This document shows positions 53,004 to 62,909 of a stretch of 64,000 nt of DNA, piece by piece (the stretch's first letter is position 1; each line of letters starts with the position of its first letter). The stretch covers positions 1,302,001 through 1,366,000 of the forward strand of contig NZ_RJJY01000001.1 in NCBI RefSeq assembly GCF_003751085.1, written 5' to 3'. The notes under the pieces are model-generated. The model searched no databases, had not been told where the DNA came from, and was given only the letters and a program-made list of their open reading frames with translations. A program made the translations under genes and the position numbers. This DNA is from Micromonospora sp. Llam0 (lineage in GTDB: Bacteria; Actinomycetota; Actinomycetes; Mycobacteriales; Micromonosporaceae).

Positions 53004-53348
53004 GTGTTCTTGGCGCAAGAGGGCGCGGGCGGCGCCAGCTTCATGCCCATCCTGATGATCGGCCTGCTCTTCGTCGTCATGTACTTCATGATGATCCGGC
53101 CGCAGCAGAAGCGGCGCCGCGAAGCCGAGCAGATGCAGTCGTCGATCACCACCGGCGACGAGGTCGTCACCATCGGCGGCCTGTACGGCACCGTGTCCAG
53201 CATGGACGACGAGACGGTGATGCTCGAGGTCTCGCCCGGCGTGCACGAGCGCTACGCCCGGCCGGCGATCGCCCGGGTGGTGCCGAAGACCGACGCCGGC
53301 GCGACGACCGAGTCCGCCCCGGCGGACGAGGTGCCGACCAAGGACTGA
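53004..53348 (+). CDS. yajC: Preprotein translocase subunit YajC
   Basis: 114 residues. One membrane helix (about 12-32, ILMIGLLFVVMYFMMIRPQQ) with the family RPQQKRRRE end, then the cytoplasmic TGDEVVTIGGLYGTV domain. An accessory protein of the SecDF complex. GTG 53004 start. The last 25 residues are variable. Confidence 0.95.
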   Translation: MFLAQEGAGGASFMPILMIGLLFVVMYFMMIRPQQKRRREAEQMQSSITTGDEVVTIGGLYGTVSSMDDETVMLEVSPGVHERYARPAIARVVPKTDAGATTESAPADEVPTKD

Positions 53349-53532
53349 GCCACCCCGGGTCGCCAGATCCGAGTTACATCGACGATACTGATCGTTGTGT
53401 TGCCGGTCACGACCGCTCGACCAGACGGTCGCGGCTGGTACGACGACCACCCCACCGCCGCTCGCACCAGTGGCACCAACCGCTGCCGCCCGGGGCACCA
53501 GCGGCCGAACCGCGCAGGGAGACAGGACCGCC

Positions 53533-55446
53533 GTGGCACCACCTCAGGGACAGATGCGCCCCGGGCGGCAACTCGCCGCACTCGGGCTCATCTTCGCCGT
53601 CCTCTACCTCATGGTGTTCTTCGCCGGAGCCAGCGGCAGCTGGCAGGACCGGCTGGAGCCCAAACTCGGCCTGGACCTGATCGGTGGCACCCGGGTCACC
53701 CTGGAGGCGACCACCGAGGACGGCAGCGCGCCGCCGGCCGCTTCGCTGGAGCGGGCCCGCGACATCATCGAGAACCGGGTGAACAGCCTCGGCGTCTCCG
53801 AGGCCGAGGTGGTCACCGAGGGCGACCGCAACATCGTCGTGTCGCTGCCCGGCCAGAACCGCGACCTCTCCGAGATCGGTAACGCGGCCGAGCTGCGGTT
53901 CCGCAAGGTGCTCAAGGCCGCCGACGGGGGTGAGCCGATTCAGCCGCAGGCGTCCCCGACGCCGAGCGAGGGCACTGGCGAGGAGGGGGCCGACGCGTCG
54001 CCGTCGCCCGGTTCGTCCCCCGATGCCGAGGCGTCGCCGGAGGCGGAGGCGGAGGCCGAGCAGAGCCCGGCCGCCGGTGGCGAGGGCGGCATGGCCCAGC
54101 CGGACCCGACCGGCTCCGCCAGCCCCACCCCCGAGGCCAGCCCCAGCCCCAGCGCGTCCCCGACGTCCGCCGCAGACGCGGACGCCGACGGGCCGGTCGA
54201 CCTCGCCGAGGTCCAGGCCAAGGTCGGCGAGGCGGCCTGGGCGGCGGCGACCGGCCTGCAGGCGCCGGCCGACTTCAGCGTCGACCCGACGCTGGCCGAC
54301 ACCCTGGCCCCGTTCGGCGAGCTGACCCCGGCGGAGATCCGGGTGCTGCCGGCCGGTGTGCAGTTCAACGTGCCGTACGTGACCTGCGACAAGCTCCTGC
54401 TGCGCCAGGCCGGCTCGATCCGCGACGAGTCCCAGCAGGTCGTCGCCTGCGAGGGCCTGGTCAAGTACCTGCTGGACGAGGCGAAGGTGGTCGGCACCGA
54501 CGTCAGCGACGCCAGCGGCGTGCTCGACCAGACCACCGGCCAGCCGGTGGTCAGCCTGAACTTCACCGGCTCCGGCCAGCGCGCCTGGACCGAGCTGACC
54601 CGCGAGGCGTTCAACAACACTGACCAGGAGTGCGACGCGAGCGCGCTCGGCCAGGACGGCAAGTGCCGGGTCGCGGTGGTCCTCGACAACGAGGTGATCT
54701 CCTCACCGGAGATCCAGGGAGTGCTCACCGGCGACTCGCAGATCACCGGCGACTTCACCCTCGCCACCGCCAACGAGCTGGCCGGCAACCTGCGCTACGG
54801 TGCGCTGCCGCTGACCTTCGAGCAGCAGGAGGCGCAGAGCATCTCCGCCACCCTGGGCACCGAGCACCTGCGTGCCGGCCTGCTCGCCGCCGGGATCGGC
54901 ATGCTGCTGGTCGCGGTCTACTCGTTCTTCTACTACCGGCTGCTCGGCATCGTGATCTTCCTCAGCCTGATCCTGTCGGCGTTGCTGGTCTTCGGCGCGA
55001 TGGTGGTGCTCGGCCGGCAGATCGGCTTCACCCTCACCCTCGCCGGGATCGCCGGTCTGATCGTCTCGCTGGGTGTGGCGGCCGACTCGTTCGTGCTCTA
55101 CTTCGAACGCCTCAAGGACGAGATACGCGAGGGTCGAAGTCCGCGCAGCGCCGTGCCCCGGGCCTGGCTGCGCGCCCGGCGGACGATCATCTCGGCGAAT
55201 GCCATCACCCTGATGGCGGCGGTCGTGCTCTACATCGTCTCGGTGGGCACGGTGAAGGGCTTCGCCTTCGCCCTCGGCCTGGCGACCGTGCTCGACCTGG
55301 TCGTGGTGTTCCTGTTCCGGCACCCGATCATGTCGATGCTGGCCCGGACCAAGGCGTTCCTGTCTCCCCGGGTCAGTGGCCTCGGCCGCGCGGTGAAGAC
55401 CGAGGACGAGACCCCGATCCGCAACGCGCGCGTCAAGGAGGCCTGA
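53533..55446 (+). CDS. secD: Protein translocase subunit SecD
   Basis: 637 residues, the usual six-helix SecD plan. TM1 (about 15-35) is followed by GLDLIGGTRVTLEA, the large periplasmic P1 domain, and the five C-terminal helices with AGLLAAGIGMLLVAVYSFFY and the DSFVLYFERLKDE motif. P1 is interrupted by an Asp/Glu/Pro/Ser-rich linker of about 80 residues (about 135-215). It uses the proton gradient to drive late protein export. GTG 53533 was chosen by the GGGAGA upstream; the frame is open to 53395. Confidence 0.94.
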   Translation: MAPPQGQMRPGRQLAALGLIFAVLYLMVFFAGASGSWQDRLEPKLGLDLIGGTRVTLEATTEDGSAPPAASLERARDIIENRVNSLGVSEAEVVTEGDRNIVVSLPGQNRDLSEIGNAAELRFRKVLKAADGGEPIQPQASPTPSEGTGEEGADASPSPGSSPDAEASPEAEAEAEQSPAAGGEGGMAQPDPTGSASPTPEASPSPSASPTSAADADADGPVDLAEVQAKVGEAAWAAATGLQAPADFSVDPTLADTLAPFGELTPAEIRVLPAGVQFNVPYVTCDKLLLRQAGSIRDESQQVVACEGLVKYLLDEAKVVGTDVSDASGVLDQTTGQPVVSLNFTGSGQRAWTELTREAFNNTDQECDASALGQDGKCRVAVVLDNEVISSPEIQGVLTGDSQITGDFTLATANELAGNLRYGALPLTFEQQEAQSISATLGTEHLRAGLLAAGIGMLLVAVYSFFYYRLLGIVIFLSLILSALLVFGAMVVLGRQIGFTLTLAGIAGLIVSLGVAADSFVLYFERLKDEIREGRSPRSAVPRAWLRARRTIISANAITLMAAVVLYIVSVGTVKGFAFALGLATVLDLVVVFLFRHPIMSMLARTKAFLSPRVSGLGRAVKTEDETPIRNARVKEA

Positions 55447-55447
55447 C

Positions 55448-56647
55448 ATGAGCGGTTTCGCTGGACGCCTCTACCGGGGTGAGGCCAACCTCCCGATCGT
55501 CAAACGGCGCAACACCTGGTTCGTGATCGCCGCGGTGGTCGTCGTCGTGTCGATCGCGAGCTTCTCGATCCGGGGCTTCAACCTCGGCATCGACTTCCGC
55601 GGCGGCAACGAGTTCCAGGTGCCGGCGAGTGTCGGCACCCTGCTGCAGGCCGAGGACGCCCTCGACGCCGAGCTCGCCGAACTGGACACCGAGGAGCCGC
55701 TCGAGGTGGTCTCCGGCCAGGAGGTCGGCGGCACCACCTACCTGTTCCGCACCGCAGAGCTCACCTCGGAGCAGACCGAGGCGTTCAAGCAGGGTCTCGC
55801 CGAGCGGCTCGGCATCGAGCAGGCGGCGATCAGCGACAGCCGGGTCAGTGGGGCCTGGGGGAGCCAGGTCACCCAGCGGGCGCTGCTCGGTCTGCTGGTT
55901 TTCATGGTGCTGGTCACCATCTACCTGGTGCTGCGGTTCGAGTACCGGATGGCGATCGCGGCGGTCGCCGGCCTGGTGCTCGACCTGCTGCTGACCGCCG
56001 GCATCTACTCGGCCTCCGGCTTCGAGGTCACCCCGTCGACGATCATCGGCTTCCTGACCATCCTCGGCTTCGCTCTCTACGACGTCGTGGTGGTCTTCGA
56101 CAAGATCCAGGAGAACACCCGGGGCGTCACCGGCGGCAGCAGCCAGACGTACGGCGAGGCCGCCAACCTCGCGGTCAACCAGACCCTGATGCGGTCGATC
56201 AACACGTCGATCGTGGCGCTGCTGCCGGTCGGTGGTCTGCTGTTCATCGGTGCCGGGCTGCTCGGTGCCGGCACGCTCAAGGACCTCGGCCTGGTGCTGT
56301 TCGTCGGTATGGGTGCGGCCTTCTTCACCTCGATCTTCTTCTCCTCGCCGCTGGTGACGGTGCTCAAGGAGCAGGAGCCGAAGTACAAGCTGCACGCCCA
56401 GCGGGTGCAGGCCAAGCGGTCCTCCCTGGCGGACAAGGCACCGAAGCGGTCGCGTACCAGCGCCGGTGCCACGACCACGACGGCGGCCGGCGAGTCGGTC
56501 GAAGCCGAGCCCGCCGCCGACGCCGCCCTGGCCGGCACCGCGCCGAAGGCCGGTGCCCGGCCGGCCGGCAAGCGTCAGTCCGGCGGTCGCGGCGGCCGGC
56601 CCGGTGGCGGGGGCCGTAAGCGCCCCAGCGGCGCGAAGCGTCGCTGA
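55448..56647 (+). CDS. secF: Protein translocase subunit SecF
   Basis: 399 residues. TM1 (about 22-42), GIDFRGGNEFQV, then five helices with VSGAWGSQVTQRALLGLL, LTILGFALYDVVVVFDKIQEN and FTSIFFSSPLV. A basic Lys/Arg/Gly/Ala tail of about 85 residues (from 315) is typical of actinobacteria. It works with SecD; the genes are one base apart. ATG 55448 start. Confidence 0.96.
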   Translation: MSGFAGRLYRGEANLPIVKRRNTWFVIAAVVVVVSIASFSIRGFNLGIDFRGGNEFQVPASVGTLLQAEDALDAELAELDTEEPLEVVSGQEVGGTTYLFRTAELTSEQTEAFKQGLAERLGIEQAAISDSRVSGAWGSQVTQRALLGLLVFMVLVTIYLVLRFEYRMAIAAVAGLVLDLLLTAGIYSASGFEVTPSTIIGFLTILGFALYDVVVVFDKIQENTRGVTGGSSQTYGEAANLAVNQTLMRSINTSIVALLPVGGLLFIGAGLLGAGTLKDLGLVLFVGMGAAFFTSIFFSSPLVTVLKEQEPKYKLHAQRVQAKRSSLADKAPKRSRTSAGATTTTAAGESVEAEPAADAALAGTAPKAGARPAGKRQSGGRGGRPGGGGRKRPSGAKRR

Positions 56648-56656
56648 CGATTCCCT

Positions 56657-56697
56657 CGGTGGTGTTCCGGCGGCGACCCGCCGCCGGAACACCACCG
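56657..56697. terminator. Perfect 19-bp hairpin after secF
   Basis: CGGTGGTGTTCCGGCGGCG pairs perfectly with its inverse across a three-base loop, 10 bases after the secF stop and 29 bases before apt. It probably ends or attenuates the sec transcript. Confidence 0.75.
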
Positions 56698-56725
56698 GTC
56701 CCACCCGGCACGGAAAGGGCGGAAG

Positions 56726-57289
56726 GTGACGGAGACCGAGGCAGTGTTCGTCGGGGACAGCGGTGCCGAGACGGCCGCGTTGGTGGCCAGTCGGGTGATC
56801 GACGTACCGGACTTCCCCAAACCCGGCATCGTCTTCAAGGACCTGATGCCGCTGTTCGCCGACGGGCCGGCGTTCCGGGAGATCACCGACCGGATCATCG
56901 CCCACCACGGAGCGGACTCCTTCGACGTGGTCGCCGGCATCGAGGCGCGCGGGTTCGTGCTGGCGGCGGCGATCGCGTACGCCACCGGCACCGGGGTGGT
57001 CCCGGTCCGCAAGGCCGGCAAGCTGCCCCGGGCATCGTTCTCCGCCTCGTACGCGTTGGAGTACGGCGAGGCGGTCCTGGAGGTGCATCAGGACGCCTTC
57101 ACCGCCGGTCAGCGGGTCCTGGTGGTCGACGACGTGCTGGCCACCGGCGGTACCGCCGCCGCTACCCTGGACCTGGTCGACCGGGCCGGTGGCACGGTGG
57201 TGGGCTTCACCGTCCTGCTGGAGCTGGGTTTCCTCGCCGGGCGGGACCGGCTCGCGTCACGGTCGGTGCACGCCATGTGGCGGGTGTGA
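56726..57289 (+). CDS. apt: Adenine phosphoribosyltransferase
   Basis: 187 residues. Landmarks: DFPKPGIVFKDLMPLF, GIEARGFVLAAAIA, the PRPP loop VLVVDDVLATGGTAAA (about 130-145). It converts adenine and PRPP to AMP. GTG 56726 with GGGCGGAAG upstream. Its place between secF and rel is conserved in actinobacteria. Confidence 0.95.
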   Translation: MTETEAVFVGDSGAETAALVASRVIDVPDFPKPGIVFKDLMPLFADGPAFREITDRIIAHHGADSFDVVAGIEARGFVLAAAIAYATGTGVVPVRKAGKLPRASFSASYALEYGEAVLEVHQDAFTAGQRVLVVDDVLATGGTAAATLDLVDRAGGTVVGFTVLLELGFLAGRDRLASRSVHAMWRV

Positions 57290-57443
57290 GCCGGCCGACC
57301 GAGTAGCTCGGCGGCCGGGCACAGCACCGTCCGGACGGGTAATATTGCGGTCCCTGTCAGTCAGGGGCGCTGTCTCCTGGCTAGCGCGGTAGCAGCTCAG
57401 CCCGATACGGTCGGCTGAGTTCCGGCAGAGGTGAGGGAGGCCG

Positions 57444-59972
57444 GTGTCCCCCGACGTCGTCGCTCCTTCCATGGAGGGCACTGTGCATCCGACTGGCGAG
57501 GTCAACCCCACCGCGGGCGTGACCAACGACGAGGCACCCGGCTCTGCCGTCAATTCGGGCGGCCCCGATGTCGCTGGTGAACGCGGCGCGGCACCTGCGG
57601 CGGCCAACGGCGCGGCGAATGGCGCGGTCGACCACACTGGCGCCGCAGCTCCGGCGGCGAATGGCGTGGGCGACCACACCGACGCGGCAGCAGCCGGCAA
57701 CGGTTTCGGGTTCAACGGGGCGCCGACCGGGCGTCGGGTACGGGCCCGGCTGGCCCGGTTCAACGCCCCCTGGCAGGCGCCGCACATCCCCGAGGTGCTG
57801 GAACCGCTGATCGCCACCCACCAGCAGAGCCACCCGAAAGCCGACCCACGGGTGCTGCAGCGGGCCTTCGAGATGGCCTCCAAGTGGCACTCCGGGCAGT
57901 ACCGCAAATCCGGCGATCCGTACATCACGCATCCGTTGGCGGTCGCCACCATCCTCGCCAATCTCGGCATGGACACCACGACGTTGGTCGCCGCGCTGCT
58001 GCACGACACGATCGAGGACACCGACTACACCCTGGACGAGATGCGCGCCGACTTCGGCGGTGAGGTGTCACTGCTGGTCGACGGGGTCACCAAGCTCGAC
58101 CGGGTCAAGCTGGGCGACGCGGCCAAGGCCGAGACCATCCGCAAGATGGTGGTGGCGATGGCGAAGGACCCCCGGGTCCTGGTGATCAAGCTCGCCGACC
58201 GGCTGCACAACATGCGGACGCTGACCTTCCTGCCCAAGGCGAAGCAGGAGCAGAAGGCCAAGGAGACCCTGGAGATCCTGGCGCCGCTGGCCCACCGGCT
58301 GGGTATGAACACCGTCAAGTGGGAGCTGGAGGATCTGGCCTTCGGCACGCTGTTCCCGAAACGGTACGAGGAGATCAATCGGCTGATCGGGGAACACCAG
58401 CCGCAACGCGACACCCAGCTGCGCAAGGTGACCCAGAAGGTGCAGGTCGACCTGCGCGCCGCGAAGATCAGGGCGGAGGTCACCGGCCGGCCGAAGCACC
58501 TCTACTCGATCTACCAGAAGATGATCGTCCGGGGGCGGGACTTCAACGACATCTACGACCTGGTCGGCGTACGCATCCTGGTCGACACGGTCCGCGACTG
58601 CTACGCGGCGCTCGGCGTGATCCACGCGAACTGGCAGCCGGTCCCCGGCCGGTTCAAGGACTACATCGCGATGCCGAAGTTCAACATGTACCAGTCGCTG
58701 CACACCACGGTGATCGGGCCCACCGGCAAGCCGGTGGAGATGCAGATCCGCACGTACGCGATGCACCGCACCGCCGAGTTCGGCATCGCCGCGCACTGGA
58801 AGTACAAGGAGCAGAAGGGCGCCACCGTCGTCGGCCCGCCGGCGCACATCGACGAGATGACCTGGCTGCGGCAACTGCTCGACTGGCAGCGGGAGGCGAG
58901 CGACCCGAGCGAGTTCCTCGACGCGCTGCGCTTCGACCTGTCCAGCCAGGAGGTCTACGTCTTCACCCCCAAGGGCGACGTGATCCCGCTGCCCACCAGC
59001 TCCACGCCGGTCGACTTCGCCTACGCCGTGCACACCGAGGTGGGGCACAAGTGCATCGGGGCGCGGGTCAACGGCAAGCTGGTGCCGTTGGAGTCGACGC
59101 TGTCAAACGGCGACGTCATCGAGATCTTCACCTCCAAGTCGGCGACCGCCGGCCCGACCCAGGACTGGCTGGGCTTCGTCAAGAGCCCCCGGGCCCGCAC
59201 CAAGATCCGGCAGTACTTCAACAAGGAACGCCGCGAGGAGGCGATCGAGACCGGCAAGGACGCTATCGCCAAGGCGATGCGCAAGCAGGGCATGCCGTTG
59301 CAGCGGATGCTCACCACCGACTCGTTGATGGCGATCGCCCGTGACCTGCACCTGGCCGACGTCGCCGCGCTGTACGCGGCGGTCGGCGACAGTCAGGTGT
59401 CCGCGCAGTCGGTGGTGCAGCGGCTGATGGTGAGCCTCGGTGGTGAGGAGGGGGCCGCCGAGGACCTGGCCGAGTCGGCCGTCGCGACCCGTCCGCCCCG
59501 GGCGCGGCACAACGGTGCCGACCCCGGCGTGGTGGTACGCGGTGTCACCGACGTCTGGATCAAACTGGCCCGCTGCTGCACCCCGGTCCCGCCGGATACG
59601 GTGTTCGGCTTCGTCACCCGGTCCGGCGGCGTCAGCGTGCACCGCGACGACTGCTTCAACGCGGCCGAGCTCAAGGCGCAGCAGGAACGGCTGGTCGAGG
59701 TCACCTGGAAGTTGACCTCGGCGTCGACGTTCCTCGTCGCCATCCAGGTCGAGGCGCTCGACCGGCACAAGCTGCTGGCCGACGTGACCAGGGTGCTCTC
59801 CGAGGAACGGGTGAACATCCTCTCGGCGACCGTGACCACCACCCGGGACCGGGTGGCGGTCAGCCGCTTCTCGTTCGAGATGGCCGACCCGAAGCACCTC
59901 GGCCACCTGCTCAACGCGGTCCGCAAGGTCGACGGCGTCTTCGACGCCTACCGGGTCACCTCCGGCACCTGA
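57444..59972 (+). CDS. rel: Bifunctional (p)ppGpp synthetase/hydrolase (Rel)
   Basis: 842 residues. An N-terminal Ala/Asn/Gly-rich extension of about 105 residues, with repeated ANGA/DHT units, precedes the HD hydrolase domain ([21 protein letters not shown]). The synthetase follows ([33 protein letters not shown]), then TGS ([11 protein letters not shown]), a zinc-finger-like CCTPVPPD and the C-terminal ACT domain. It makes and degrades the stringent-response alarmone. GTG 57444 follows GGTGAGGGAGG. Confidence 0.96.
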   Translation: MSPDVVAPSMEGTVHPTGEVNPTAGVTNDEAPGSAVNSGGPDVAGERGAAPAAANGAANGAVDHTGAAAPAANGVGDHTDAAAAGNGFGFNGAPTGRRVRARLARFNAPWQAPHIPEVLEPLIATHQQSHPKADPRVLQRAFEMASKWHSGQYRKSGDPYITHPLAVATILANLGMDTTTLVAALLHDTIEDTDYTLDEMRADFGGEVSLLVDGVTKLDRVKLGDAAKAETIRKMVVAMAKDPRVLVIKLADRLHNMRTLTFLPKAKQEQKAKETLEILAPLAHRLGMNTVKWELEDLAFGTLFPKRYEEINRLIGEHQPQRDTQLRKVTQKVQVDLRAAKIRAEVTGRPKHLYSIYQKMIVRGRDFNDIYDLVGVRILVDTVRDCYAALGVIHANWQPVPGRFKDYIAMPKFNMYQSLHTTVIGPTGKPVEMQIRTYAMHRTAEFGIAAHWKYKEQKGATVVGPPAHIDEMTWLRQLLDWQREASDPSEFLDALRFDLSSQEVYVFTPKGDVIPLPTSSTPVDFAYAVHTEVGHKCIGARVNGKLVPLESTLSNGDVIEIFTSKSATAGPTQDWLGFVKSPRARTKIRQYFNKERREEAIETGKDAIAKAMRKQGMPLQRMLTTDSLMAIARDLHLADVAALYAAVGDSQVSAQSVVQRLMVSLGGEEGAAEDLAESAVATRPPRARHNGADPGVVVRGVTDVWIKLARCCTPVPPDTVFGFVTRSGGVSVHRDDCFNAAELKAQQERLVEVTWKLTSASTFLVAIQVEALDRHKLLADVTRVLSEERVNILSATVTTTRDRVAVSRFSFEMADPKHLGHLLNAVRKVDGVFDAYRVTSGT

Positions 59973-59978
59973 CAACAA

Positions 59979-60010
59979 TGCGCCAGGGCATCGGGTGATG
60001 CCCTGGCGCA
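59979..60010. terminator. Perfect 14-bp hairpin between rel and ppiB
   Basis: TGCGCCAGGGCATC, loop GGGT, GATGCCCTGGCGCA. It starts six bases after the rel stop, and the gene on the other strand ends 46 bases further, so it can terminate both. Confidence 0.8.
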
Positions 60011-60055
60011 CTGGTACCGGCTCGGCGGCGCTGCCGGCCGCCGAGCCCAGGTGGA

Positions 60056-60886
60056 CTACTGCGGCTCGCTCACCGTCAACGAGTTGATCAGGATGTCGTT
60101 GTTGGGGTGGCCGCCGCCGGGGGACGGGTCGAACGCGCCGTCGTGACCGGCCTCGGTGGCCTCCTGGATGACGTCGAGGCCCTCGGCGACCCGGCCGAGC
60201 ACCGTGTAGTCCGGGCTGAGCTCGACGTCCTGGTAGATGAAGAAGAACTGGCTGCCGTTGGTGTCCGGGCCGCTGTTGGCCATCGCCACCACCCCGGCCG
60301 GGTAGGCGGGTCGGTCGTCGACCGGCAGGTTCTCGTTGGCGAACTGGTAGCCGGGCCCGCCGGTGCCGTCGGTGTCCCGGTAGCCTTCGCCGCTGGCGCT
60401 CGGGTCACCGCACTGCAGCATGCCGGGGAACATCCGGTGGCACTTGGTGTTGTCCCAGAACTGCTGGCTGGCCAGGTGGCTGAAGCTGGCCGCCGTGCAC
60501 GGCACCTCGGCCAGGTCCATCTCCACCTGGATCTCACCGAAGTTGGTGTCCAGGGTCATTACCTGGGTGCCGGTGTCCGGCGGCGTGGTGGTCGGCGGCA
60601 CGCCGACGTCCACGGTCGTCTCACGGCGTTGCTCGGCGGGGATCTCGTTCCACACACAGGTCACGCCGGCGTCGGCGCCGTCGGCCTGGGGCGTGGTCTC
60701 TGTCTCGTCGTCCCCGAGGCTGGCGACCAGCCACACCGTGCCCGCGGCCACGAGCAGCAGGGCGACGCCGGCACCGATGCTGGCCTGCAACTGGCGGCGC
60801 TTGCGGGCCGCCTCGGCGCGCTGGGCCATCTCCTTTTCGAGGCGGGCCCGAGCCGCGGCACGCTGCCGCTCCCTGGTCGACGTCAC
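60056..60886 (-). CDS. Membrane-anchored peptidyl-prolyl cis-trans isomerase (cyclophilin)
   Basis: 276 residues. A basic coiled N-terminus, a membrane helix (about 38-58), an Asp/Thr/Pro linker, then a cyclophilin domain (about 105-275). The active-site core KCHRMFPGMLQCGDP keeps the Arg, and NGSQFFFIYQD and YTVLGRV are present. It should speed folding of exported proteins. GTG 60886 follows AGGAGGATCC. Second of two tandem homologs. Confidence 0.92.
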   Translation of the reverse strand: MTSTRERQRAAARARLEKEMAQRAEAARKRRQLQASIGAGVALLLVAAGTVWLVASLGDDETETTPQADGADAGVTCVWNEIPAEQRRETTVDVGVPPTTTPPDTGTQVMTLDTNFGEIQVEMDLAEVPCTAASFSHLASQQFWDNTKCHRMFPGMLQCGDPSASGEGYRDTDGTGGPGYQFANENLPVDDRPAYPAGVVAMANSGPDTNGSQFFFIYQDVELSPDYTVLGRVAEGLDVIQEATEAGHDGAFDPSPGGGHPNNDILINSLTVSEPQ

Positions 60887-60921
60887 GGTGGATCCTCCTG
60901 GATTCGGGTTGTCTGGTCTGG

Positions 60922-61875
60922 TCAGGACTGGCCGGCGGTGCCGTCGGTGCCCTCCGCGTCCGGCTCGGTGGCCGACGGGTCGGTGGTGGTGGCCGGTGCC
61001 GAGGCGCTCGGGTCGGTCGCCGGGGTCGCCTCGGTCTCGTCGGCCCCGACCGGCTCGCCGACGGTCAGGCTCTGGATGACCACGTCGGTCTCCGGCTTCA
61101 CCTGGGCGCCGGCGGCGTTGTTCACCAGTGGGAGAGCGCCGATCGCCTCGACCGTGTCCATCCCCGAGGTCACCTTCCCGATGATCGGGTACGAGGGGAA
61201 CTCGGTGGTGTAGTCCTCGAAGAAGATCTTGAACTGGCTGCCGTTGGTGCCCTGCGGCACGCCGACTGCGGCGACCGTACCGGCCGGGTAGAGCGGCGGA
61301 TGGTCGGCCAGCGCCTGCGTCGGGTCGGCCGACGGGTCCAGCTGCGGCGAGACCGGCACGTTCTCGCTGAAGTACGAGTACGTCGGCCCGCCCTGCCCGG
61401 TGCCGCTCGGGTCGCCGCACAGGATCGCGCCCTCGTCGGTGATCTCGTGGCAGGTCGTGTCGTCGAAGAAGTTGCGGCTGGCCAGGTGGGCGAAGTTGGC
61501 GGCGGCGCACGGCGCGGCGGCCAGATCCAGCTCGACGGTGATCGGTTCACCCTGGTTGGTGGTGATGGTCATCGGCTGGACCCCCCGGTTCGGCGGGTCG
61601 GTGGTCTCCGGCATACCGACGTCGGTGAGGTTGCTGTTGGCCGCCGTGTCCTGCGGGGTCCAGGTGCAGATGCCGGCGGCCTCCGGGGTCTCCGGTTCGC
61701 CCTCGAAGGCGCCGAGCGCCCAGGCCGAGCCGCCGGCGATGAGCAGCAGCGCGAGGCCGGCGCCCACGCCGGCGCGGATCCGCCGCTTGCGCCGGGCCGC
61801 GGCGGCACGCCGGGCCATCTGCCGGTCGAGCTTCGCCCGCGCCAATTTGCGCTGCCGGTCCCTGCTGGAGGCCAC
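60922..61875 (-). CDS. Membrane-anchored cyclophilin-like protein, active site degraded
   Basis: 317 residues with the same plan as its neighbour: basic start, membrane helix (about 38-58), cyclophilin domain (about 95-270). In the segment that should read HR-x-x-PG it has CHEITDEGAILCGDP, so the catalytic Arg and the FPGM/Q residues are lost, while NGSQFKIFF remains. The 45-residue Thr/Glu/Pro tail is new. It may be a binding, not isomerising, paralog. GTG 61875 follows GGGGAGCG. Confidence 0.88.
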   Translation of the reverse strand: MASSRDRQRKLARAKLDRQMARRAAAARRKRRIRAGVGAGLALLLIAGGSAWALGAFEGEPETPEAAGICTWTPQDTAANSNLTDVGMPETTDPPNRGVQPMTITTNQGEPITVELDLAAAPCAAANFAHLASRNFFDDTTCHEITDEGAILCGDPSGTGQGGPTYSYFSENVPVSPQLDPSADPTQALADHPPLYPAGTVAAVGVPQGTNGSQFKIFFEDYTTEFPSYPIIGKVTSGMDTVEAIGALPLVNNAAGAQVKPETDVVIQSLTVGEPVGADETEATPATDPSASAPATTTDPSATEPDAEGTDGTAGQS

Positions 61876-62179
61876 CCGCGCTCCCCTTTCCTGATCGTCC
61901 CTGCGCCGTGCGGCGGGTCGGTACGTGTCCTGCGGAGGGCGTGCCGGACCCGGGCGCCATTGCGGTGCGCCACGCCACACGCCCGCAAGAGTGTACGGGT
62001 ATCGGCTGGGAAATTGTTGTACGAGGTCCGCTCCGTATCCAATCGGAGATCATCGCTGCCGTCGCGGCCTGGGTGGGGCCGGCGGGTGTGCCCCGGCGGT
62101 CCCGCGTGTCGCGGCGGCTAGGCTCGACGCGGAGACGATTCCGGCGGCCCGCGCGGGCCGGCCGACGGAGAGGAGAGGC

Positions 62180-62896
62180 GTGCTCATCACCGGCTTTCCG
62201 GCGCAGGCGTTCGGCACCAACTGCTACGTGGTGGCCGCCGGGCCGGGCGAGCAGTGCGTCGTCGTCGACCCCGGCATCGGGGTGCTCGACCAGCTGGACC
62301 AGGCGCTGGCCGAGCACCGGCTGCATCCGGCGGCGGTGCTGCTCACCCACGGCCATCTCGACCACACCTTCTCGGTGGCGCCGGTCTGCGGGGCGCGCGG
62401 CATCACCGCGTACGTGCATCCCGGCGACCGGGAGATGCTGGCCGACCCGGCGAAGGGTCTGTCGACGGATCTGGCCGCGATGTTCGGCGGTCGGCTGCCG
62501 TACAGCGAACCGGACGACGTGGCCGAGCTGACCGACGGCGCCACGCTGCTGCTCGCCGGGTTGGAGATCACCGTCGACCACGCCCCCGGCCACACCGGCG
62601 GCTCGGTGCTGTTCCGGCTGCCCGGCGCCGGCTCGCCCTGGGAGGCCGAGCAGGTCTGCCTCTCCGGCGACGTGCTGTTCGCCGGCTCGATCGGCCGCAC
62701 GGACCTGCCCGGTGGCAGCCTGCCGACGATGATGACCAGCCTGCGGGACAAGGTCCTGCCGCTGGCCGACGACACCGTGGTGCTGCCCGGCCACGGCCCG
62801 GCCACCACCATCGGCCGGGAGCGCGCCAGCAACCCTTATCTGCACGAGGCCGCCGGCAGCGGCACCGCCGCGCCGGCCCGACGTACCGGACTGTGA
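62180..62896 (+). CDS. Metallo-beta-lactamase fold hydrolase (glyoxalase II-like)
   Basis: 238 residues. Zinc-binding motif THGHLDHT (about 54-61), HAPGHTGG (about 134-141), LSGDVLFAGSIGRTDL and LPGHGPATTIG. The family hydrolyses thioesters such as S-lactoyl derivatives. It lies between ppiB and hisS as in mycobacteria. GTG 62180 follows AGGAGAGG. Confidence 0.93.
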   Translation: MLITGFPAQAFGTNCYVVAAGPGEQCVVVDPGIGVLDQLDQALAEHRLHPAAVLLTHGHLDHTFSVAPVCGARGITAYVHPGDREMLADPAKGLSTDLAAMFGGRLPYSEPDDVAELTDGATLLLAGLEITVDHAPGHTGGSVLFRLPGAGSPWEAEQVCLSGDVLFAGSIGRTDLPGGSLPTMMTSLRDKVLPLADDTVVLPGHGPATTIGRERASNPYLHEAAGSGTAAPARRTGL

Positions 62897-62909
62897 CAAG
62901 GACACCGTG

